From GWA2-66-18 sp036676805 (GTDB lineage: Bacteria; Elusimicrobiota; Elusimicrobia; UBA1565; UBA9628): a stretch of 64,000 nt of DNA. The notes below the pieces were generated by a model. It searched no databases. It had not been told where the DNA came from and was given only the letters and a program-made list of their open reading frames with translations. Positions 9,773 to 17,121 of the stretch are shown here, in pieces. The position numbers and the translations under genes were made by a program. Numbering within the stretch: the first letter of the stretch is position 1; every line of letters starts with the position of its first letter. The stretch is taken from NCBI GenBank assembly GCA_036676805.1, contig JAKFCD010000024.1, forward strand, positions 1 through 64,000. Reading direction: 5' to 3'.

Positions 9773-9814
9773 GTTATCCATAAGATTCTCACCGGTGGAA
9801 TGATGGGGGTAAAC
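9773..9814. terminator. Imperfect inverted repeat between convergent genes
   Basis: GTTATCC...ATTCTCACC is mirrored by GGTGGAAT...GGGGTAAAC around a central CACCGGTG (9785-9801 is the best-paired core). It starts nine bases after the YgfK-like stop and ends nine bases before the stop of the minus-strand gene, so it may serve as a bidirectional terminator. No T-run is present. Confidence 0.35.
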
Positions 9815-9822
9815 CGGGAAGG

Positions 9823-10518
9823 CTAGCGCAGACCGCTCGCGTTGCGGAGGTCCCGCTCGTCGAGCAGGAAGATCACGAAGCGCTTGTTGGCCGCCTCGTT
9901 GGCCGGGCTTTCGCCGAGCTCGTAGAGCTCGGGGAGGTTCTCGGCCTGGCCGATCTTGTACAGGGCCATCTGCGCGGCGTCGGTGGCCCAGGCGCCCATC
10001 GCCTCGGAGACGGAGGGGACGGCGAGATTCTTGAGGCCCTCGATGACGGGGAGCTTGGCCGGCTCGCCGCCGAGCTCGAGCCACACGCGGCCGGCCGTGC
10101 CGCGGACCATATAGGAGCGCTCGGCGCAGGCGGGCATGTCGGCGTATATCATCGCGGCGGCTTCCTTGGCGATGAGCGGGCCGTACACGCGCGGGTAGGC
10201 CGGGAGAGCGGGGGAGAGCCGGATCGTCGTCTTGCCCGCGCGGACGGTGACGCTGACCGCCTCGGTCTGGACGTCGGAGCCGAGCTTGACCTCGATGCCC
10301 TTGTCGTTCAGGTAGGCGACGACGCGGCCGCCGGCCTCGGGGCCGTCGTTCATCGCGACGAGGGTCCGCTCGATGGCGGCGATGGCCTTGGCGCGCTCGA
10401 CGGCCTGCGCCTGCCTGGCCTCCATGTCCTGGAGCTGGTTCTGGAAGTCGATCTCCGCGGCGCGGTCCTGGGCGGCGGCGGGCGCGGCGAGGATCAAGGC
10501 TAGGATCGCGTACTTCAA
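9823..10518 (-). CDS. Secreted protein of unknown function
   Basis: A predicted 231-residue exported protein with signal peptide MKYAILALILAAPAAA followed by Q. After a coiled-coil-like helix (residues about 18-50: QNQLQDMEARQAQAVERAKAIAAIERT) comes an alpha/beta region without metal-binding or catalytic motifs that I recognise. The start is TTG at 10518: a perfect AGGAGG lies six bases upstream, and this start begins the signal peptide. The longer open frame to 11058 is a shadow of the opposite-strand lipoprotein gene. An extended -10 (TGGTATAAT) lies upstream. It is monocistronic, converging with the YgfK-like gene. Confidence 0.7.
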   Translation of the reverse strand: MKYAILALILAAPAAAQDRAAEIDFQNQLQDMEARQAQAVERAKAIAAIERTLVAMNDGPEAGGRVVAYLNDKGIEVKLGSDVQTEAVSVTVRAGKTTIRLSPALPAYPRVYGPLIAKEAAAMIYADMPACAERSYMVRGTAGRVWLELGGEPAKLPVIEGLKNLAVPSVSEAMGAWATDAAQMALYKIGQAENLPELYELGESPANEAANKRFVIFLLDERDLRNASGLR

Positions 10519-10545
10519 AGGGGGCCTCCTGGCGGCTCTGGGACG

Positions 10546-10554
10546 ATTATACCA
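10546..10554 (-). promoter_or_regulatory. Extended -10 promoter for the secreted-protein gene
   Basis: On the minus strand the sequence reads TGGTATAAT (TGnTATAAT extended -10), 27 bases before the TTG start and 14 bases before the AGGAGG site. No convincing -35 is seen, as expected for an extended -10 element. Confidence 0.5.
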
Positions 10555-10615
10555 GGCGCGGGGGCGCGCTGAGAGGGCCTTGCGGCCCAGGCGTACCCGC
10601 CAAAAGTCCCACGCG

Positions 10616-10640
10616 GGCCGGTTCGTTGCTCCAAGACCGG
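10616..10640 (+). promoter_or_regulatory. GGCCGGTTCGTTGCT motif / hairpin upstream of the small lipoprotein
   Basis: The 15-mer GGCCGGTTCGTTGCT (10616-10630) is identical to the minus-strand sequence at 20751-20765, and its core GGTTCGTTGC recurs at 26553-26562. Here CCGGT (10618-10622) can pair with ACCGG (10636-10640), forming a hairpin just before the ribosome site of the downstream gene. The role (operator or RNA element) is unknown. Confidence 0.4.
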
Positions 10641-10653
10641 AGGGGGGTGAGCT

Positions 10654-11070
10654 ATGACCAGGCGAATCGCCGTGCTCATTCTGGGGGCGGCCCTCGCGGC
10701 GTGCTCGTCGCCCCAGTCGCGCATCAAGAAAAACCAGGCCGCGTTCGACGCTTTTCCGCCGGAGGTCCAATCGGCCATCCGCGAGGGGAGCGTGGAAGTC
10801 GGCTTCACGGGCGAGCAGGTCGTGATGGCCCTGGGCAAGCCCAGCCGCGTCTTTTCCCATAAATCGGCCGCCGCGACTCAGGAGGTCTGGGAGTATGGCG
10901 TCGGCGGGGGGCCGAACGTGGGCCTGGGGTTCGGCGTGTCGAGCTTCGGCGGCGGCACGGGCTACGGCACCAGCGTGGGCGTCGCCTCCGACTCCATGGA
11001 TCCCCGCGCCAAGATTCGCGTCATCTTCCAGAACGGGGTCGTCGTCAGCATCGAGCAACGGGAAAAATGA
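10654..11070 (+). CDS. Small predicted lipoprotein
   Basis: A 138-residue protein with a short signal peptide ending in the lipobox LAAC (Cys17), so it is probably lipid-anchored. A region GFTGEQVVMALGKPSRVF resembles the start of the BamE/SmpA-type fold, in which a helix is followed by a G-K-P turn and beta strands. After a Gly-rich insertion (GVGGGPNVGLGFGVSSFGG) the final strands IRVIFQNGVVVSIEQ fit that fold as well. BamE identity is only a suggestion, since many small lipoproteins share this fold. The purine-rich GGAGGGGGG precedes the ATG. It converges with the nitrilase gene across repeat copy B. Confidence 0.65.
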   Translation: MTRRIAVLILGAALAACSSPQSRIKKNQAAFDAFPPEVQSAIREGSVEVGFTGEQVVMALGKPSRVFSHKSAAATQEVWEYGVGGGPNVGLGFGVSSFGGGTGYGTSVGVASDSMDPRAKIRVIFQNGVVVSIEQREK

Positions 11071-11094
11071 AGCGCCTCTCGCCTTGTGGCGGCA

Positions 11095-11133
11095 GTCATT
11101 CCCATCGCCGCCAGCGCCGGCGGTAATGGGGAT
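11095..11133. repeat. Dispersed 39-base palindromic repeat, copy B
   Basis: The inverted repeat ATTCCCATCGCCGCC / GGCGGTAATGGGGAT surrounds a short AGCGCC centre. It aligns without gaps to the copies at 7794-7832 and 19919-19957. It sits between convergent genes, where the hairpin could help to stop transcription. Confidence 0.6.
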
Positions 11134-11145
11134 ATCCGGTATCTC

Positions 11146-12072
11146 TTAGTAGATGCCCGGCCGGACGTCGCGCTTCAAGTTCCAGCCCGAAGGATCCGGC
11201 TTTTTGAGCGCGGCGAGGTCAATGTCGGCGATCACGAGGTCGGGGCGCTGGGAGAGGTCCTCGAGTTTCTCGCCGTCGGGCCCCGCGAAATAGCTCGCGC
11301 CGAAGTAAGGCTGGTTCCAGGGCTTCTCCGAGCCCCGGCGGTTGGAGCCGCCGATAAAGAGGCGGTGGCGGCACGCGTCAACCAAAAATTCTTGATCCCA
11401 GAGACGCCGCGATTTGGCGCCGAACGTCACGGCCGGAGAAAAAACGATCTCCGCTCCCGCCTCGGCCAACGCGGCGACGACGCCCTCGAAATGCCGGTCG
11501 TAGCAGATCGCGACGCCGATCTTTCCGGCGGACGTCTTGAAGACGGGGAAATACGGGTTCTGGCCGAGGATCTTCGGCGACTTGGGATTTTGTCGTCCCT
11601 CGCTGCGTCCGTAATAAAAGGTCTCCGCGAACTCGCCCTGCTCGTTGGCGCCGCAGGGGATGTGCGACTTGCGGTACTTGCCGATGATCTTTCCGTCGGC
11701 CTCGATGACGACCGCGGTGTTGAAGCGGCGTTTTCCGTGAAGCTCGTATATCGGCGCGACCACCACGACCCGGTTCTCACGGGCCGTCTCGACGAAGGCG
11801 TTCACGCTCGGTCCGTCCTCCGCGTCCTCGGCCAGGCCGAGCCACATCGGCTCCTTGGTCATCGCGAAGTACGGCCCGGTGCACAGCTCGCCGAGGCAGA
11901 CGACCTTCGCCCCGGCTTTCGCGGCGGCCTTGATCAGGCCGACGTTGCGCTCCACGTTCGCCCCGCGGACCGCGTCGAGGCGATGCTTGAGCCCGCGGAG
12001 GCCGGCCATGGTCCGGGGCATGTCTTTATAGGCGTTGATCGTCTGGGTCAAAGCCGCGCGGACGGCGCTCAT
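11146..12072 (-). CDS. Nitrilase-superfamily amidohydrolase (beta-ureidopropionase / N-carbamoyl amidase like)
   Basis: A 308-residue cytoplasmic C-N hydrolase. The Glu-Lys-Cys triad is visible in CLGELCTGPYF, GKYRKSHIP and GVAICYDRHF; the last motif is typical of beta-ureidopropionase and N-carbamoylputrescine amidase. It would release ammonia and CO2 from an N-carbamoyl compound. The ATG at 12072 overlaps the preceding gene as ATGA and has GAGGA upstream; an upstream in-frame start at 12132 would lie within that gene. As the last gene of the catabolic block it fits the final step of a ureide pathway. The exact substrate is not determinable from sequence. Confidence 0.85.
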   Translation of the reverse strand: MSAVRAALTQTINAYKDMPRTMAGLRGLKHRLDAVRGANVERNVGLIKAAAKAGAKVVCLGELCTGPYFAMTKEPMWLGLAEDAEDGPSVNAFVETARENRVVVVAPIYELHGKRRFNTAVVIEADGKIIGKYRKSHIPCGANEQGEFAETFYYGRSEGRQNPKSPKILGQNPYFPVFKTSAGKIGVAICYDRHFEGVVAALAEAGAEIVFSPAVTFGAKSRRLWDQEFLVDACRHRLFIGGSNRRGSEKPWNQPYFGASYFAGPDGEKLEDLSQRPDLVIADIDLAALKKPDPSGWNLKRDVRPGIY

Positions 12073-13334
12073 CGTTTTTCCTCGGCCAGCGCGAGCGCCG
12101 ATCCCAGGAGGACGTTGATGCCGTCCGCGCATTGCTTCAAAGTCGAGAACTCCCGCGGATTATGGCTGATGCCGTCGTATTCGCCGGGCACGAACACCAT
12201 AGCCGTCTTGCACACCCGGCTCCATTCCTGGGCGTCATGCCCGGCGCCGGACAAAATCGGCTCGTGCGTCAGGCCCAGGCGGTCGGCCTGCGCGGCGATC
12301 AAGGACTGCACGGTCTTGTCGAAGGGCACATGCGGGGTCTTGGCCGTGCTGCGGCTGGTGATGGTCACGCCGTCCTCCTTGGCGACCTTCCTGCAGAGCA
12401 TGGAGAAGTCGGCCTCGGCTTTCTTCATCAGGGCGTCGGAGGGGTTGCGCAGGTCCACGGAGCAGATCACGCGGCCCGGCACCACGTTGACCATGCCCGG
12501 CAGCGGCCGGATGGAGCCCATCGCCGCGCGCATCTCGCGCCCGTAGCGCCCGGAGCGCGTCATCTCGCGCATAGCGACGTTGAGGCGGGCGGCGCTCAGG
12601 CCCGCGTCGCGGCGGAAGCTCATCGGCGTCGTGCCCGCGTGGGCGGACTTGCCGACGATGGTCAATTCCTGCCAGGAGATGGCCTGCACGCCCATGACCA
12701 CTCCGACGTCGAGGCCTTTGTGGCGCAGGATCGGGCCCTGCTCGATGTGGCACTCGAGATAAGCATGGGGCGTGAGCTTCCCGACCGGCTCGTTTCCGAG
12801 GAAGCCGATCTTCTTGAGCTCTCCCTTCACGGTCAGGCCGTCGCGGTCCTGAAGGGCATAGGCCTTCTCGAGCGGCAGGCGGAGCGTGGCCACCGCGCTG
12901 CCCAGCATGTCGGTGCCGAAGCGTCCGCCTTCCTCGTCGGTGAAGAAGCCTACGACGAGCGGGCGGCGCGTGAGCGCCTTGGCGGCGTTGAGGGTCCGCA
13001 CGACCTCGAGGGCGCCGAGCACGCCCAGGCAGCCGTCGAAGCGCCCGGCGGTGGGCACCGAGTCGATGTGGGAGCCCAGCATGACGGGGGCGAGATCGTC
13101 CTCGAGGCCGCGGCGGCGGCCGTACACGTTGCCGATCTTGTCGATCGTCACGCGCAGGCCCGCCTGCCGGAACCATTTCACGACGAGGCGGCGGCCCTCG
13201 CCGTCGGCGGCCGTCAGGGCGAGGCGATTGACGCCGAATATCCCGGTCCGTTCGTCTTTATACGCCCCGATCTTCCCGAGCTCCGCCAGCGAGGAATACA
13301 GCCGCTTGCCGTCGATGCTCAGAGTCTTCGCCAT
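12069..13334 (-). CDS. M20-family Zn-dependent amidohydrolase (allantoate / N-carbamoyl-amino-acid hydrolase type)
   Basis: A 421-residue protein of the HyuC/AllC/AmaB group. Metal-binding landmarks are GSHIDSVPTAGRFDG, the catalytic TDEEGGRFG, LECHIEQGP and the late SGAGHDAQEW. The dimerisation domain with SAHAGTTPM is present. Members hydrolyse ureido or carbamoyl groups (allantoate, ureidoglycine, N-carbamoyl-L-amino acids). The coding region overlaps the amidohydrolase gene upstream by 16 bases and the nitrilase downstream by 4, so the genes are co-translated. Two ureide-type hydrolases side by side point to stepwise opening of a nitrogen heterocycle. Confidence 0.85.
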   Translation of the reverse strand: MAKTLSIDGKRLYSSLAELGKIGAYKDERTGIFGVNRLALTAADGEGRRLVVKWFRQAGLRVTIDKIGNVYGRRRGLEDDLAPVMLGSHIDSVPTAGRFDGCLGVLGALEVVRTLNAAKALTRRPLVVGFFTDEEGGRFGTDMLGSAVATLRLPLEKAYALQDRDGLTVKGELKKIGFLGNEPVGKLTPHAYLECHIEQGPILRHKGLDVGVVMGVQAISWQELTIVGKSAHAGTTPMSFRRDAGLSAARLNVAMREMTRSGRYGREMRAAMGSIRPLPGMVNVVPGRVICSVDLRNPSDALMKKAEADFSMLCRKVAKEDGVTITSRSTAKTPHVPFDKTVQSLIAAQADRLGLTHEPILSGAGHDAQEWSRVCKTAMVFVPGEYDGISHNPREFSTLKQCADGINVLLGSALALAEEKR

Positions 13335-14572
13335 AATCTCTCCGCCTGCTTGAGCGTGAAATCCCGGACCTTGTCCTCGTCGACTAGCACCATCCGTTTG
13401 TTTTTGACGATCAGCCTGCCTCCGCTGACGACGTCGTCGACGTGCGAGGCGTTGAGGCCGTAGAGGAAATGTCCGGCAAGGTTCCCCGCCGAAGCCGGCG
13501 TCGGCGGCCGGTAATCGAGGATCACGAGGTTGTTTTCGCCGTCGCCCGAAAAATTATTCTCGGAAATAAAATCGTGCGCCCGCCGCAAACGCCGGTACGC
13601 CGCCAGCGGGGTCATCCCGCCGCGGCCCTGCGCCGCGAGGTAGGCCGCGCGCGTCGAGGCGAGCATGTCGCCGTGCATCCCGTCGGTCCCCAAGAGCAGC
13701 CGGTCGCCGAGACCCTTGGGGTCGAAGGCCCCGACGGCGTTGTTTTGGTTGCTCTCTTCGTTTTGAACGAGCCACGAACGGCTTGAACGGAAGAGGGCTC
13801 GCTCCCGGGCGTTGAGATGAAGACCGTGGACGAGCAAAGTCTTGGGGGACTCGAGTATGCCCGTGCGCGCGAGACGCTCAACGACCCTCATGCCGTGATC
13901 CTTGACGCAGTTCGCCTGATCGTCGATCGCCTCGGCGACGTGGATGTGGATGCCGGCGTTGTGGCCGATCGCCGTGGCGATGGCGCGGTAGAGCAGATCG
14001 TCTCCGACGGTGAAGGAGGCGTGGAGCCCCACCAATCCCTGCCGCTTGCGCAGATAACGGTCGGTTTCCTCGAGACCCGCCTCGCGCGCGGCCCTGCCGT
14101 CCCTGTCGGACAGCTCGACGCAGAGCAGATGCGAAAGCCCGATCTCGTCCAGCGCGCCGGCGATGACGTCGAGGCTTCCTTTCACGACGTTGGGAGAGGA
14201 ATGATGATCGATGAGGAAGGTCGCCCCCGCCTTGGCCGCGGCGATGCCGCCGGCCATGGCGCAGGCGCGGATCATGTCCCTGTCGAGATTCTTGTCGAGG
14301 TTCCACCAGACGCGCTTGAGCATGTCGGGGAAGTTCTTCGGCGCGCGCTTGGCTCCCGGCATCCCGCAGGCGAGCGCGGAATAAAGATGATGATGCGCGA
14401 CGACGAAGGACTTGGTGACGAGGCGTCCCGAGCAATCGAGGCTCTTGGCGCCGCGAGGGACGCGCTTCACGAGCCGGGCCTTCCCCCGGGCGCCGGGCTC
14501 GACCTGCAGAAGGCCCCGGCGAATCCCCAGCGTGCGCCAGTCGACGAACGACGCGTCTTGAAGGTAGAGCAT
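13319..14572 (-). CDS. ssnA: SsnA-like amidohydrolase / aminohydrolase
   Basis: A 417-residue amidohydrolase-superfamily protein resembling SsnA of ygf-type gene clusters and related to guanine/chlorohydrolase-type deaminases. Metal ligands appear in VAHHHLYSALACG, HIHVAEA, and LGTDGMHGDM. SsnA proteins accompany XdhD and YgfK in purine-catabolism loci and are thought to deaminate or open a ring. The ATG at 14572 overlaps the stop of the hydroxylase gene as TGATG. The open frame continuing upstream to 15034 is a shadow of that gene. The substrate is inferred from context only. Confidence 0.8.
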   Translation of the reverse strand: MLYLQDASFVDWRTLGIRRGLLQVEPGARGKARLVKRVPRGAKSLDCSGRLVTKSFVVAHHHLYSALACGMPGAKRAPKNFPDMLKRVWWNLDKNLDRDMIRACAMAGGIAAAKAGATFLIDHHSSPNVVKGSLDVIAGALDEIGLSHLLCVELSDRDGRAAREAGLEETDRYLRKRQGLVGLHASFTVGDDLLYRAIATAIGHNAGIHIHVAEAIDDQANCVKDHGMRVVERLARTGILESPKTLLVHGLHLNARERALFRSSRSWLVQNEESNQNNAVGAFDPKGLGDRLLLGTDGMHGDMLASTRAAYLAAQGRGGMTPLAAYRRLRRAHDFISENNFSGDGENNLVILDYRPPTPASAGNLAGHFLYGLNASHVDDVVSGGRLIVKNKRMVLVDEDKVRDFTLKQAERLWRRL

Positions 14573-17121
14573 CAATCCTTCATCGGCAGGACGCGCCGGC
14601 GCTTGCCGTCGAACGCCCAGAAGGCGTTGGCCACGGCCCCGGCCGTCGGCACGAGGCCGATTTCGCCCACGCCCTTGGCGCCGTAGGGGCCGAGCGGATC
14701 GGGGACCTCGACGGCGATGACGGTGAGCTTGGGCGTCTCCTTGGCGCGCAGAACGCCGCAGTCGCGCAGCTTCGTCGACTTCGGCCGGCCGTGCTCCATG
14801 ACCAGCTCCTCGCTGATCGCGTAGCCGAGGCCCATGTGCAGGGAGCCCTCGATCTGGCCTTCGAACAGCGTCGGATTCATGACCTTGCCCGCGTCGTGGG
14901 CGGCGATGAGCTCGCTTACCTTCCCGTCGTCTCCGATGATGGCGACCTGGGCGGCGTAGCTGTAGGAATAATGCGTGCAGACCGGCTTGCCGTGCGTGTC
15001 GCAGCCGGGCTTGTTGGTCCAATCGCAGATCCACTTGCCGCGGTAGCGGCGGCCGGCCATGGCGGCGAGGCCCTCGCGCTTGAGGTCGCTCTTGAACGCC
15101 TTGCAGGCGTCGATGAGCGCGTTGCCGACGAGGCTCGTCGCGCGGGAGGCCGTGGTCATGCCCGCGGGGGCGTCGTCGCTGGTGCGCGCGCGCACGGAGA
15201 TGATGTCCGGCGTCAGGCCCGTCTCGGAGCAGACGACCTGAACGGCGATGGTGTCCACGCCTTGCCCCATCTCGGTCCAGCCGTGATGAATCCGGACGCG
15301 GTCCGCGGATTCGACCAGGATCTCCACCTCGGAGAAATCGGGCATGCCGTTGCCGATGCCGGTGTTCTTGATGCCGCAGCCGATGCCCGCGTATCTCGCG
15401 GCCTTGAAACGGTCCTTGACCGCCTCGAGCGTGGCGCGCACGCCCACGCCGCCGGTCAGGATCTGGCCCGTCGAGGTGGTCAGGCCGTCGACCAAGGCGT
15501 TGTCCCAGCGGAACTGCCAGCGGTCGAAGCCGCCCATCTCGCAGAGCTCATCGACCGAGCACTCCATCGCGAAGGTCGCTTGATTGGCGCCGAAGCCGCG
15601 CATCGCGCCGCACGGCACGTTGTTGGTGATGACGGCGGTCGCCTCCACGTCGACATGGGGTACGCAGTAGCCGCCGGTCGAGTGTCCGGCCGCGCGCTCG
15701 AGGACCTTCATGCCGACGGACGCGTAGGCGCCGGAGTCGCCGTAGATGCGTGCAAATAATGCTTTCAGCTTGCCGTCCTTTCCGCAGCCGAGTTTATATT
15801 CCATCCGTAGAGGGTGGCGTTTGGAGTGCATCAGGATGGATTCTTCGCGGGTGATCTCGAGCTTGACGGGCTTGCCGAGGAGATGCGCCGCCAAGGCGGC
15901 CTGGCTCTGGGCCAGCATGTCTTCCTTTCCTCCGAACCCGCCCCCGTTCGGCACAAGCACCACGTCTATCTTCGTTTCTTCCAGCGCCAGCATCGCCGCC
16001 AGTTGTTTCCTATCCTCGTAAATCCCCTGGCTCTGGGTGTAGACGATGATGCGTCCGTCCTCAGGCAGGGCCAGCGCGGCCTCCGGCTCCATGTACGCGT
16101 GCTCGATCCACTGCGTTTGATACGTCGCCTCGTGGACGTAGTCGCACTCGGCCAAGGCCTTGGCCGCGTCGCCCTTCTTGGCTTTCGAGACGCTCAATAC
16201 GTTGCCTTTGGGCTGGAGTTTCGGGGCCCCCGGAGCGAGCGCCGAGGGCACGTCGATGATAGGCTCAAGGACCTCGTAATCGACCTTCACGGCCTTGGCC
16301 GCCGCCTGGGCCTGCGCGCGCGTCCCGGCGACGACGAGAGCCAGCACGTCGCCCACGTAGCCGGTGATCTCTCCGGCGGCCACCATGACGGGCCAGTCCT
16401 GTATGATCGAGCCCTGAAGGCGTCGTCCGGGGATATCGCCAGCGAGGAAAATTTTCGTCACGCCCGCCATGGCCGAAGCGGCGGAGGTGTCTATCCTGAG
16501 AACCTTCGCGCGGGGATGATCGGACAGGCGCACCGCGGCGTGGAGCATGCCGGGGACTTTCATGTCGGCCACGTACGGCCGCCGGCCCAGCACCGCGTCC
16601 TTGATGCCGTACTTGGGCAGGCGCGTCCCGACGGGGCCCGCGACGGGCGGCGTCGAGGGCTTGCCCGTGCGAAGGGTCCTGGCCGCTTCCTGAATCGAGG
16701 CCGTGATCTTTTTGTAGCCGGTGCAGCGGCACAGATGCTGATTGAGGCCGCGCTCGATGTCGTCCTGGGACGGCTCCGGCGTCTTCTTGACCAGGTTCCA
16801 GGCCCGCATGACGATGCCCGGGATGCAGAAGCCGCATTGCGCGCCGCCGTGGTGCGCGAAGGCGTCGGCGAAGGCGTCCTGGGCGGGCTTGCCCATGCCC
16901 TCCGCGGTGACGACCTCCTTGCCCGCGACGAGCTTCATCGGGGTCGCGCAGGAGAGCACGGCCTTGCCGCCCAGCTCGACAGTGCAGCAGCCGCAGGCGG
17001 CCTGCGGGGAGCAGCCGTCCTTGGCGGAGATGATCCCTTCCTCGTCGCGCAGCCAGCGCAGCAAGGACGCCTCCGGCTCGCCGTCGTATTCCTTCTCGAC
17101 GCCGTTGAGCTTGAACCTCAT
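14572..17121 (-). CDS. xdhD: XdhD-like molybdenum hydroxylase (2x[2Fe-2S] plus molybdopterin domain, no FAD domain)
   Basis: An 849-residue xanthine-dehydrogenase-family enzyme in a single chain. The N-terminal 150 residues hold the plant-type [2Fe-2S] site (GCSPQAACGCC...SC) and the second one (QCGFC...HLCRCTGY). Residues from about 180 on form the Mo-cofactor domain, with GGGFGGKED, CGAMRGFGANQ, GWTEMGQGVDT and the catalytic-Glu region GAKGVGEIGLVP near the end. There is no FAD domain, as in E. coli XdhD, so electrons must leave through another protein. The first cluster has one residue more than the usual CX4CX2C spacing. It starts at 17121 as TGATG with the PLP-enzyme gene. Hydroxylation of a purine or related N-heterocycle is the likely reaction. 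Confidence 0.85.
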   Translation of the reverse strand: MRFKLNGVEKEYDGEPEASLLRWLRDEEGIISAKDGCSPQAACGCCTVELGGKAVLSCATPMKLVAGKEVVTAEGMGKPAQDAFADAFAHHGGAQCGFCIPGIVMRAWNLVKKTPEPSQDDIERGLNQHLCRCTGYKKITASIQEAARTLRTGKPSTPPVAGPVGTRLPKYGIKDAVLGRRPYVADMKVPGMLHAAVRLSDHPRAKVLRIDTSAASAMAGVTKIFLAGDIPGRRLQGSIIQDWPVMVAAGEITGYVGDVLALVVAGTRAQAQAAAKAVKVDYEVLEPIIDVPSALAPGAPKLQPKGNVLSVSKAKKGDAAKALAECDYVHEATYQTQWIEHAYMEPEAALALPEDGRIIVYTQSQGIYEDRKQLAAMLALEETKIDVVLVPNGGGFGGKEDMLAQSQAALAAHLLGKPVKLEITREESILMHSKRHPLRMEYKLGCGKDGKLKALFARIYGDSGAYASVGMKVLERAAGHSTGGYCVPHVDVEATAVITNNVPCGAMRGFGANQATFAMECSVDELCEMGGFDRWQFRWDNALVDGLTTSTGQILTGGVGVRATLEAVKDRFKAARYAGIGCGIKNTGIGNGMPDFSEVEILVESADRVRIHHGWTEMGQGVDTIAVQVVCSETGLTPDIISVRARTSDDAPAGMTTASRATSLVGNALIDACKAFKSDLKREGLAAMAGRRYRGKWICDWTNKPGCDTHGKPVCTHYSYSYAAQVAIIGDDGKVSELIAAHDAGKVMNPTLFEGQIEGSLHMGLGYAISEELVMEHGRPKSTKLRDCGVLRAKETPKLTVIAVEVPDPLGPYGAKGVGEIGLVPTAGAVANAFWAFDGKRRRVLPMKD

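Noticed and set aside
14572..17121. Selenoprotein or selenium-dependent xanthine dehydrogenase
   Set aside because: No in-frame TGA with a hairpin was seen, and the labile-selenium form cannot be inferred from the sequence.
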